Below, in pieces: positions 1-12,900 of a stretch of DNA of 64,000 bases. How positions within the stretch are numbered: position 1 is the first letter of the stretch; each line of letters begins with the position of its first letter. Source of the stretch: Aphis gossypii (lineage: Eukaryota > Arthropoda > Insecta > Hemiptera > Aphididae); the NCBI RefSeq assembly GCF_020184175.1, contig NC_065530.1, forward strand, positions 37,425,260-37,489,259. The letters run 5' to 3'. The position numbers were made by a program, and so were the translations under genes. The notes beneath the pieces are model-generated. The model worked only from the letters and a program-made list of their open reading frames with translations, ran no database searches and was not told the origin of the DNA.

Positions 1-159
1 TTACGGGGGGGGGGATATGGGGGAATGGGGGATAGATCCCCCCTTTAGTATTTTTTTACTAGTAAGTTTAATAACGTTGGTAAGTGTACCCCCCACTGTC
101 GAGGAAATTATGTTTTCCAACTTATATCCCCCCTGGACAAAATCCTAAATACGCCACTG
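1..159. repeat. Right end of a G/C-run transposon remnant
   Basis: The first 160 bases carry runs of G and C quite unlike the AT-rich surroundings and finish with TACGCCACTG. That terminus matches the right end of the complete element at 37359-37583 (CTACGCCACTG). The left end would lie outside the window, so no target duplication can be checked. It is most likely a degraded non-autonomous hAT-type element. Confidence 0.4.
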
Positions 160-3100
160 ATAGGTGATAAACTAGTTACCTGTTCAACACGTTAGTACCT
201 ATATAGATTATTTTCTATAGTCATTCTTAGGTAAAAAAACACTTTTCACTCCTTCAAAAGTCGTACATGTGTAAATTTTGTTGTTTAAAGTTATTTAGTT
301 CAAAACGTAATTTAATACTCGAACGATAAATCGAATTGGTTGGAATTGGGGCCAAATAATTTGTTTTATCAGTTTTAATTAAAATACACCTAATGAAACG
401 TTCATCATTTTTTCTGATCTGCATAGGTAGGTAATTATTTAATTTTAATGTTGATTAATAGTAGTTGATTAATTTTAACTCATTATTGTACGTGTACTTA
501 AAGTTTACACAAATTTTATTCAAAATAATATGGTTAGTAAAGGTACCTAGCATAAAAAAAATGTAATCAAAAAAGATAATTTCAAGCTTGAAAGAAACGT
601 CTTGACAAATTTATGCTGGATAGAAAAATAAATAAGTTTTTGATTGATAATTTAGAATTTTAGCTAATGGCATTATCTAGGCCACATACAGTGAATAGAG
701 TTGTGTTAAGAGTTTTGGCTGACACCAATTTTAGTAGAATTATAGTCTTACTTTTATAGGTGAATTAAATAACGTATGTTAGTAGTTATTAGTTAATATT
801 TATTAGTTAACGATGTATTTGTCGAAATATAAAGATAAAGTAGTTTGTTTAGTCATTGAATTTTATATTAATCGGTATAAATACCTATTATTAAGGTTTT
901 ATTAATGTATTACTTCTTAATTGTACACTTTATAAATAATTATTATAAAACAGTCCAATCAACAAAATGTTAATAATATGAGCATAAACAAAATGTGTAT
1001 ATATAATAATGTGAAATATAGATATATATAATATATAGGTTACCTAATAATTAATATAAGTAAAATAGTGTGTAAGTCTTATCATAGATTATTTATATTA
1101 ATATAATATATTCAAATTGCTTATCAATCAATTTTTAAAATATTATTAATATTTAGACAGAAATGTATTGATCATTTTTAATACATGACAATTTATATTC
1201 GAAAATACATAGGTACTCTAACTAAACATTATTTTATAATAATATATAATAATTACTTATGCTTTTGTAGATCAAACTAGGTACCTATTTATTAGATGCT
1301 TATATAACTATTATTATCTTTTTATTGTAACAAAATTAAAAAAATATCAAATAAATTAAAAAAAACGTTTGTATATTATTATTATACTTATACCAGAAAT
1401 AAATAAACTTTCAATTTTGACACTTTTATTTATTTGTTGTGACTATATTTATACATATATTGGTAACAAGTAACAGTACCTATACATTTACACAATATGT
1501 TCCCACTAATTTGTAGGTATCACTAAGGCACTATTTCAATTGGATGGACCTTGGATTGAAATTGGTTTTTACTTTTTGGAAAGGTAAAGACTTCAAATTT
1601 TTAATCATTTCGGTTATATGTTTTTTGTGCACACAAATTACTTCATATATATTTTTTTAATTTGTGATACCTTATTTTCTTAAACTTTGAATAGATAATA
1701 TTTGTTCAACAATTTTTGTACAAGGTGGTTTTTCAAACTACAAAATCTACAGGGTTAAAATAAATTTAAAATTACAAAATAAAAATTAAAAGCTGTTATT
1801 AACAAAATTTCAACAATTTTCATTTTATGCTGAAAATATCCCTAACTATTATTTGTACCCAGATTAAAAATAATATGCTATTACGTAAATCACTCATGTT
1901 TATCAAATAAGCATTAAAATCTAAATAAAACAAGTTTGAAGTGTGTTAATTTTTATGCTTTTTATTATCTAGGTAACTTAAATTATTTTTTATCTTATCT
2001 CGTAAGTACAAATGAGTTCAAAAGCAAAGGATTAGGTATTTTAAAAATATTATAGAATAATTATTCGTAAATTTTAAATAACTCTAATTTTGTCAGTTTT
2101 ATAATTATTAAAAAGTAAAAATTTTATTTAAAAAATTTTATTTTTTTAAACATTTTTTAGGAAATAAATAATTTGTAAACATAACAATATTACAGTAAGC
2201 ATATGAACGTAATAATTAATATATATTATATACAGATAACAAATTATGAATACTTGAGAAAAGTAGCTACATTCAAACTTGATAAATTTTCTAGGTACCT
2301 ATAGGCTATTTTACATACATTTGTGTTATTATACATAAGGCATTATATTATATTATAATACATAAAACTTATGAATTATTATTGTTATTATTTTAATTCA
2401 ATTTATTTAGGTAATCAAATCATGACATTAGCGACATTTTAATCTTCTTGGTGGATTTCTGGGAATGTCTGCTGACAATATTCGGTAATAAAAATCAATC
2501 ATTTAGGTATTCAAAACTGTAAAAAAATGGGCCTACCTCAGTCTTTTTTTTTTTAAAAAAAAAAGGAAGTTGGAAAGTTGTATTGCGTTTTCAAGAACTA
2601 CAAAGATTAATAATTTTATCAAAATGTACTTGCGCAATATATACTTCGAATTTCGATTAATTTTTTTATCTTCTGAAAAGCATATATCTGTGCTGTATGT
2701 GTATTTTTTTGTATTAAATTTAAATGATTTAATAATGTCTAATAACCTAAAAATACAAAAAAATACTTAAAATTGCATTACAGTTCATACAATTCTAGGA
2801 TGATTATTGAAAAATTCAATTGTTTTAATCAAAACTTTACCACGATGTCATTAAGTCAATTTTAGTTTTAGAGCGATTAGAGCTAAAGAAAAAAGGACCA
2901 AATTGACTAAAAAAAAATTGATCTATCCGAATTTAGGATAACCTAACCTGTTACCATTTTAATAAAAATTGCAAGTTATATTGCGAATGCGCACACGGAA
3001 AGATCTAAAAATGTAAAAATCATCAAGAAATGTGTACTTAGGCATTCCATATTTTCTCTCGAAAACCACATATCAATCCGATGTCACTGGACAGAATAAT

Positions 3101-3493
3101 TAAGTGTTACCTTTAAAGGGAATCACACTGTATAATATAATATAATGGGTACCTACCTATATAGATGGACCAAATTCTATGCTAGCTAGGTATCTTTTTC
3201 TAAAATGTTGTCACAAAACTTTTCTCTCTACGCTCAGAGTTTAGAGCATATAATTAAATGACTAGACTATGTCTAAACTTTAGAAGATACACGCCATCGA
3301 TGTCGCAACTATAAGCTGTTTGAAAGTGTGTGCGGTGGAAAGAGGTGTTATAAACTTTCCTCATCAGAAATATGACTAGTATAAGATATTTTTTACGAAT
3401 TCTACGTAGGTACTTAATAGAAATTAGTTACCTATTACTTATTAATGAAATATTTTACATAATATTCATTAATGTAGGTAGGTACCTATAATA
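160..3493. other. Gene-free AT-rich stretch
   Basis: I see no exon series, RNA gene or transposon with clear ends here. Short open frames (for example around 2570-2770) are low-complexity, have no homologue I recognise and lack splice-site support. The stretch has several copies of the GGTACCTA-type motif (for example near 541 and 2295). Confidence 0.5.
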
Positions 3494-3501
3494 ATCTATA
3501 C

Positions 3502-3716
3502 CAGGGGCGGCCAAACAGTCGATCGCGATCGACCGGTCGATCTTGGACAATTTCAAAGTCGATTGTGTTAGAATTTATTTTTAGAGCCACTCGCCCTATA
3601 TGTTTCTTAATAATTATAGTTATTTAATAATAAAAAAAAAATTATATGGAAGTCGATCCTCAAAGGTGAAGTACATTTTTAGTAGATCGTGACCAAAAAA
3701 AGTTTGGCCACCCCTG
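3502..3716. mobile_element. hAT-type MITE, 215 bp
   Basis: The ends are inverted repeats, CAGGGGCGGCCAAAC on the left and GTTTGGCCACCCCTG on the right. It is flanked by a perfect 8-bp duplication, ATCTATAC, at 3494-3501 and 3717-3724. An 8-bp target duplication with CAGGG termini is typical of the hAT superfamily. There is no coding capacity, so it was mobilised in trans. The intact duplication suggests a fairly recent insertion. Confidence 0.85.
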
Positions 3717-3724
3717 ATCTATAC

Positions 3725-6700
3725 CAATGATTTTGGTTATAATCTAGTAAAGGGATTTTTCATGTACCTATATGAACATGAACATATCATAAGTATAGTT
3801 AGACCTTCATTATGTACAACTTTTAAATAAAAATACATGTAGTAGGTAGGTAGAATTTTTTTACAGTGACCATTATACCCAGTGGTATAATTTATTATTT
3901 TTGTAAGGGGAGGGTAATGAAATAAATGTTTTTTTACAAAATATGAATTATGTCTCAAAATATACCTAATTGTGGAGTAAATGCCTAGTTTTAGAACTTT
4001 GAGTAAATAAGCTACTAACCATTAAGACATTAAATAAGTTACCACTAATAAATGTATACACGTTAACACAAAACTTGACTCTATATTATTATTATTTTTG
4101 GTAGGTACCTATAAGTCCTTGAACTTTGTAAAATTGTAAAATTAGTGTGAATATATTAAGTTATAGTAGGTGTTATCCGATATTAATATTAAATTTTAGT
4201 TAACCTATATCAATATATCATTACATTAATACAATGCTTTAATAACTAATTCGTAAATAGGTATCTATACAAAATACATTGAGAAAAATAATATTCAAAC
4301 ATCTTTTTAAATAAAAATAAAGGTTATGGTGGTTTTATTGTACCTACCAGTGCCTATACAATAAATTAGAACTTAGAACTAAGGTGCAAAACGATATATT
4401 TTCCTTTCAGCTTATAGCTGTGCCCTGGGTTTATAAATTAAATAATAAGAATTATACCTGAAACAAATTGATCATTAACGTATTAAAAAAATTATACTTG
4501 TATATCTAATTGGAAAAATTAAAAAACGATATTGTTTAACTCGGTTGTATAGTAACTTGTATACCTACTTGTAATTTATAATACCATAAGGACTTATGAT
4601 ATATTCGATTAAATACTTCCTTAATATAAAAGCGGATAAAATAATTACCAGAATAAGACCTTCCTAATAATCGGGCTAATCCTTTTACCAAATCATAATT
4701 TACCTAAGAGTTAAAAACAAAACAAAAAAAATTAATCATAGTAAAAACCTGAATAACAGTTTAATTGCCTTTGATAAAATTAGATAATTATAACACGCAC
4801 ATCTATTATACCTTACTCCAAAGGTAATTAGAGGAGCGATGCCCCCAGTGAATACGCCACCATATATTAATATAATAATATATACCTATTATTAAAGTAG
4901 GTACTTACCAATGAGACTATGAGTTATTTAATTTGATTGCATGACGTCAAATAATGTTGGTACCTATACCTACCTACGTATCAATGCATAATAAACTGTA
5001 ATCGTTGATAATCTAGTTTTACAGTGCCAGTTTAAAATTGTACTCGAAAAAAAATTTCTTAAAAATTCTGTTCTTCAATGGATGAATTGACTGAACACAA
5101 CTAGTGGTCAGAAAGAATGTGAAACAAAATGTGTAGGTAAGATTCTAAACAAAAATACATTAAGAGTTATTGAATTTACCTACAGTACCTACCTATAGTC
5201 ACCGCTTTTAGATTCAAATAAGCTGGTGCCTAATCTTATACGTAGGTATATCAAATTCATTATTTGGTTTCACTTCAATGGTTAACTTGTATTTTTAAGA
5301 GCATATTTCCACATTTTTTAGTCCATTTTTTGAGAATTCATCACTGCAAACATTGACGATTAAAACATTTCCACGACTTATCACATTAAAAAGTATTTAA
5401 GTTTTTAAAAATTGTATTTTTATTTTAATCAATTTTTTGTTTTTTATTTCTATATAGGTGACAACATACATCATACATTTAAAATACACACAATTAATTA
5501 ATACCTATATTTTATTAGTATCTTTGTCAATTTAAATTTTTTTTATTACAATACATATTATGTTTATTTATTCATTGTTGGACCTTTTGACTTATTAACT
5601 CATTCGGTTGATGGATTCAAGTACTTACTCTGATCTCATAGAAAGTCCAATATGGGGCTACTGCTGTTACTACTGTATGTGTATAGAACATGTCTAAAAT
5701 GAGTTGTCTTTTTGATAATTGATTAATGTAATTGGTATTAGTAATTTGAAATATAAACCACTTCAAACTTGTAATTAAAATTCACATACTTATAAATGGA
5801 AAATGCATGTTTGTTATAACACTATAGTCGGATAAAATTAACATTGATGATGTCCATTGTTATTGTAAGTTATGAAATATTTAGACTAGTATTTAAAACC
5901 TTTTAATACATATTCAAAAGATGTCCATTAAACAAATCAACTATTTACATTTTAACATACTTGCATACTATGATAATAATTATAATATACATTCTATATT
6001 TTAAATAAAATCCATCATATAAATCAAACACTGTAGTTACTAGTTAGGTACTTTTAAATTTATTTTTATGTTATCAGTAAAACACATTATTTCTAAAAAT
6101 AGCATAGGTAGTGAGTAGGTACATAAATAATTTTTAACTATAAATAATAATATGAATGATACTATGCAACTAGAATGCAAGTGTAAGTCCTTTTGACAAA
6201 ATTAATGGTCAAATTATGAATATATTATTTACATTATTATTGCTTGCTTATAATTTAACTTATTTAAATAAAAACATTAAATATATCAGTTAATTATTAA
6301 TATTAAAACTATACAAAATCAAAAGTAAAAAAATCACTTAAAATTATAAACATATTTGTTTTTAAAAACAGTATTTTTTCTTAAAAATATGTAGAATTAC
6401 TTTAATTTGTTCAATCAATTGAAAACTGAATAGAGTTCACACTTAACTAAGTTTGACTTAATTAAAAATATTTTCACTGTACTCTGAAAAATTGTTAATA
6501 ACCACATAAATATGTTATTTAAAAAAATATATATATAATATATTGATGCATCAATGAAATTTAACAATAAAGAACATAAATATAATGATTTAAAAATATT
6601 ACAATAGGATAAATATAAAAATATAGGTAGTACAACCAATAGGTATATTTATACCTACTTGTCATGGACCTTTTCTAAAATTACACATTAGGACTTCAGA

Positions 6701-6997
6701 TAAATTTTATCTCTAAAACAAGCATATTTATATAGGATATTAATTTGATTATCAAATAATAATTAATAATAAAAAATAAAAAATATAAAATAAAATGTAC
6801 AATTAACTAATACGTAAACAAATAAATACAATTTTGTATTTATATTATTTTAAAAATAGTTATGCACAAGAAATATTAACATGATAAAATATGTATAATT
6901 AAACATTCAGAATAAAATATTATTGATATTACTTTTGTACACAAAATTAAATACTATATTTATTATTAGTTTCTAATTAATTTAACATTTAAATTTA
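3725..6997. other. Gene-free stretch downstream of APPBP2
   Basis: AT-rich sequence without recognisable exons. The part nearest 6997 presumably includes the 3' untranslated region of the minus-strand APPBP2 gene. No unequivocal polyadenylation site can be chosen because AATAAA-like words are very frequent at this base composition. Confidence 0.4.
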
Positions 6998-9900
6998 CTA
7001 TTTGTCACAAGCACATTCATTCAGTATGCATTTAAACTTTTCTAAACTAAAATCATCTTTAGTACAGTTTTCATCAGTCGCAGTGTGTACTTCATGTAAC
7101 CAGGCTTCACGTGTTTCATGAAACCTTCGCATATTTTCAGTGTATTGATTACACTTTTCAATATCATTTAGTTCTCGATAAACTTCCACCAATCCTTGAA
7201 AATCATACAGTAAGCCTGTGTACTGTTGACCATAGGTAGTTTCATCTACATTAAAATAATTTGATTCCTTATATAATTTGATACTTTTATACATATATAA
7301 GATTTGGTTCAATGTATTGTAACTTACATATTGTTTTTGAACGCAAATAAAGTACTTCAGCCTCTTGATATTTTTTTAATTGATAAGTGTACAAACTAGC
7401 CAAGTGACCTAAAGATAAAGCAACTTCTGGATTATCCTTACCTAAAATTGATTCTTTGATTTCAATAGCTTTTAAATGCATCTGTTCGGATTGCTGTAAA
7501 CATTAACATAATAAAATTCAATAGTTTAAAAGAAAAATAATTTAAATAATACCGTATATTTTTCTTGGCTTTGATAAAGTCTTCCTAAATTACAATATGA
7601 TTTTGCTGTAAGCAGAGCTTTCATACCAACTGCTTTTAGAGAAACTTCTAATGCTTTTAAATGAAGAGCTTCAGCTTCATTTAACATATTCCTCTTCATC
7701 CTTTCTAACAATCGCTTTATTCCATCTGCTTGTAAATCTGAAACAATACAAATTTATCCTTAAAACTACTATAATTATAGTTGAACTACCTAAATAATAT
7801 TAACTGTTGACATTTATATTAAACATATGAAAATTATCTAATTAAAAGTGTGTATAATTTCTTAATGTATTTTTAAAATCTTAAAAAAAACTAATTTTCT
7901 AATATTATAATAGAAATCATTCTGATAATTTAAGTAATTTAATCATTGCTAATTATGTATTATAATAAATAATTGCTAACATAAATGACTAAGTATTTTT
8001 CTGTTTATATTTTCTAATATTTTTTTTAATACATTTCAAGCATTTTCCGGCCAGACGACATATTTGATATCATTTGCACTATAGCATTAAAATCATTAAA
8101 TGATTCATAATTGTTCTCAAAACTAGAAAAATATTAAAAATCATGAAATGAATGAAAATAAAATGTTGAAATCTAAATGTTTAGAAAAATAAACTCTTCC
8201 AAATTGCGATCATCAATTTTTTTGAAAATAATTAAATAAAAATCATTTTTTAATTGTTTTTTTACAAAAACATTAAATTAAATTAAATTAAATTATGAAA
8301 TACTTATAATCCTTGTCCCTGTGAGTCTAATATAAAAAAAAATATGATATTTTCATTATTTAAGGAGATGCTGTAATGGGTAAATTCTCATGGATTTATT
8401 ATGTACACATTTATAGATTTTTTATCTATCCTTCTGACCTTCTGAGGATATTATATTAATAATTAAATAGACAAAAGATGAATTAATCAAAAATTAATAA
8501 ATAAACAATAAAATAATAAATGCATCAAACCTCTTATACCATCATGTATGTAAATATCGATACCTCTGTCCATTATATCTAAAGCTTTTTCTTCTAGTAT
8601 CAATGCCTTTATCCTTCCAGCATTTACTAACAACATATTGTCATTTGGTAAACCAATTTTTTCCATAATAAATATGCCTTGTAATATGCTTCGCCTGTAA
8701 GTAGATACAAGAAATTAAAAATATTTTACTATACCATTACACAACAGTTAAATATGTTAGGTAAGGTTACTAGGTTGCATACTACTATACACAGTAATAC
8801 ATTTTATATGACTTACATAGCTTCATTAAAGTCAGTTGTTGAATAATCACAAACATATCGAGCATATGCATAATCAACAAAAACAATTGCAGTATGTAAA
8901 TTATAATAACCAAATAAATTTCTTCTTGAATCTAATGCAATCTATAATGTAACAATGCTAACTCAATAAACAGTATTCTTTTATCATAATTTCACCACAA
9001 ACAATTCTTACATAGTAACTGTTAATGCTATCTTTTGCTAAATCTGCTTTCAATGAGTAGCATGCTATATTCAATAATATATCAACATCAACATTCTGAT
9101 CAATTTCTTTTTCGTATGTGTGCAATTGATTAATTAATTTTCTTGCTGTGCTCAATTTGTTCAAAACAGAACAAACTCTAATGGCATGACTTATTACCAA
9201 CAATTTCAAAATGTCAGCACTCTTATCCTGAAGTTCATAGACAGCTTTAAATGCCCATGACCAAGCCTAAATTATCACATTTATAATAAAAATATAAAAA
9301 CATTATATTCCTATAAAATAAGTGACAAACCTCATTAAATTCCATTAATACATAATAATATTGTGAAACCGCTACATAGGCATATGCTATACACAATTTT
9401 CTTCTTTCTATTTTTTCAATGACACCGATAGTGTGTAGCATATATTGTAAGACTACTTTAGCTTCTTCAAAATTATGGTAATTTGATACTACTAATAACC
9501 ACCTAGAAAAAATATATTTTTGTTAAATCAACTATTATTTTAAATTAAATAATTTTAAATTTTAAATTTTTTTAACTTGGTTAAGCATTGAATAATTTTG
9601 ACCAATTTTAAATTTTGGTCATGACACAGCCATTTTGTAGTAATTATTTTGTATGTATGTGATAAAACTAGAGCACATTCGCTGAACCAGCCGGCGTCCC
9701 CAAGAAAAATTCCTATTTTTCAATCATTATTTCAATAAAGTTTCAAAATTGAAAAAAAAATATTATACAGACCTAATTTGAGACCTTGATCAATATGATG
9801 AACATAAACACTGTTACTTTCATCTTGAATATCTATTTTTATCCATTCATCAGCCAAATTTTTAGGAAATTGAAAACCATTAATTTGTATACAAATCTAA

Positions 9901-12900
9901 AAATATATTATGTATAGTAAAATATAACTTATTATATAACAGACATGTCATTGTAAAATCACTTCTTTTAAATGTTTTGATTTTATTTTATTCTAACAAT
10001 ACCTGGAAAATAGTGAATAGTTCACTTCGATAATTGGTAACTTCCAAATATTTTGAAAACAAATTTAAATCAATATGTTGAGAAAAATTGAAACGATCAA
10101 CAAATTTAGTCTAAAAACAAAATATATTAACAATAAGTGTTACACTTCAGTACTAAAATTATTTTTGAGATATCACAAATTTTTAGATAAATTAAAAAAT
10201 TGTCAACACATTTTTTAAATTTAGTTAAAAACATGTAATATTCAACTATAAAAACAAGTTACCTATATTGTTTGTTTAAATTTCCTAATTCCATAAATAA
10301 AATTTGATAATAAATTTAAAATATTTAATTTTTGACTTTTGGCCTACATTTATTTGTAAATAATTTAAGTCTGCTACTTGGTTATTATTTTTTTTTTAAA
10401 ATCACTTTATTTAAAAAAATAAATCTTAATTCAATCAAAAAATTTAATTTATAACAGTTAAAAACAAAATTATATTAATACTAATGCTTTGTTGGAAAAA
10501 TAATATACATTTTAATCATATATTTCTAGTAAATATTTCTTGAAAATGAAAGTTATTTTATAATAGATTAATTTTTATTTAATATTATTTTAGGGTTATT
10601 AAAAAAGAAATTTTTTTATTATTGCTTAAAATATTCAAACTTTTTAGTTAAACGACTGAACTTCAAGTTATCAAGAAATAAAATAATTAGGTTATTTGAC
10701 AAATGTCAATCATTAACTTTGTACCATGTAAACTATCAAGAATCTACAATATACGTAAAATAAAAAATAATAATTTCATGGATGTAAATATGTAATATTT
10801 GTATTGATTCAATTAAATATCTGTCAATGTACATCAAACTTTTTAATATAAATCATTTTAAAAATCCCATCAAATAAATACTTGTACAGTATTAAGTGAA
10901 TGTTTATATTAACAAATATTACATACACATAAAAGTTAGTTTATTCTTTTATTCTATTAGAAAGTTTGCTTTTAGTTTATCAAAATACATTTTTAATAAT
11001 GTTGACTAGTAACTAAACCTAAGCAAGACATAGTTGACTACACTCTAACAGAGTAAAAATAAAAAGTATATATTATAAAAAATGTTTATTTTACGTTTAT
11101 ACATAACACATGTATAATAAATATCCCAACAAAACATAAATGTAAAATGATAGCCAAGTTCAATTAAATAATATGCTTTGGTTGTTGACTTCAACGACAA
11201 AAGAAGTGAGATCTAAATGGATGCCAAGTTCAATGGTCAGTCCTGAAATTTATTTATAACAACATAAAATATAATTTCTTCTTATCACTTAGGATAATGT
11301 TTTGAAGCCTAAGGTCTGACTTGGCTAGTTGTCATATACGAATTATTATTAAGTATCAACCAAAACAGTCATGGAAGAGCACTGTGTTCGATAGCTAGTT
11401 TCTACCAGCAAGCCAAATTTTTTGAAGGATAAAAAAGAACTTACAACTTTAGAACTTGCGAAGGCTATAACATAATTCGTATATGGAAACTAGCCAAGTC
11501 AGACCTTAGGCTTCAAAACATTATCCTAAGTGATAAGAAGAAATTATATTTTATGTTGTTATATATAAATTTCAGGACTGACCATTGAACTTGGCATCCA
11601 TTTAGATCTCACTTCTTTTGTCGTTGAAGTCAACAACCAAAGCATATTATTTAATTGAACTTGGCTATCATTTTACATTTATGTTTTGTTGGGATATCAT
11701 TACTTTTTTGTAAGTAAATTATTAATAGCTATTAAATCATATTAAAATAATTTTCAAATGGTTTTTATTAAACTATTGTATTTTCCTACATAAGTATAAA
11801 AAAAAAAATTAATTTAATTTAATTTTTTTTTCTTTTTTTTTATTAATTTAATTTTAATTTTTTTTTAAATTTTTCAATTTAAGTCAACACTACATTAAAT
11901 TAGAGGCAATTAATTAATTAATTGAAAAATAAAACATAATAGATAATTAATTACAAAATTATAATAAAATCAATTGATAAAAAATTAAAAATTAAAAAAT
12001 TAAAAAAAATTAAACATTAAAAATCTTCAAGTTTCTGATTTTTTCCTTTGTATTAACCTAACTACCTATCTGTATGCCAAATTTGAACTTTCTAGGTCAT
12101 CTGGAACTGGGTTAGAATTTTGATCTATAGGTAAGTCAGTCAGTCATAAAAATGACGATTTTGGGACGTTAATATCTAAATAACAGTTTGAGGTATGTTT
12201 ATGAAATTTGGAAAACATATGTATCTCGTAAGTCTCAATATATGAGCCAAATTTGACATGTTTATGTGGAATAGTTTTTGAGTTATGAGGGGGTCAAAAG
12301 TGGCTCCAAATGGTTCGTGTAATATTACACACGGTGCTGCTCGCTAGTTCTGTAGCTAGAACTTGGCTTGACACGCTACCGCGTGTCTAGATGACAATTA
12401 TGGTACTCAGGTAAAATTCTATAATATGTAATATACAAATATAATATTATATATCCCTGGGTTTATTATTATGAAAATTATATTCAACCTTAAAACATTA
12501 AAAAAAACAGTTTTGAAGTATAATATTATATTAATATTACTTTATGTAATGAACATAATATTGTCAATCATAAATATAATTTGGTAGATCCAAACAGTGG
12601 TGTTTATACACATAAAGAAATTGACTATATGTGCAAGTCTAAACACTCTAAACTAAAACCTCAAATAAATCTAAAAAATATTGCTACATTTTGGAATTGT
12701 ACGGTCGCAAAGATTAAATGAAAAACCATAGATAGTTTGTATTATAATAGATAATAAAAATATTTAGGGCCGTTCTTACAATGTTCGGTTAGTGACTGAT
12801 ACGCTAACTGGAAAAATTTCCCATGTGTTAACTGATAGAATTCTACCGGTTAGTCTTAACCGATACTCAACCAAACATGTTCAGAACGGCTCTTAAACAT

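Noticed and set aside
2570..2770. Open frame of 66 codons on the plus strand
   Set aside because: Low-complexity hydrophobic and Asn-rich sequence, no splice-site context, no recognisable family; expected by chance at this composition.
12300..12400. Possible Helitron 3' end (ACGGTGCTGCTCGCTAGT)
   Set aside because: The CTAG ending is suggestive, but I could not find a matching 5' TC end, so no element is called.
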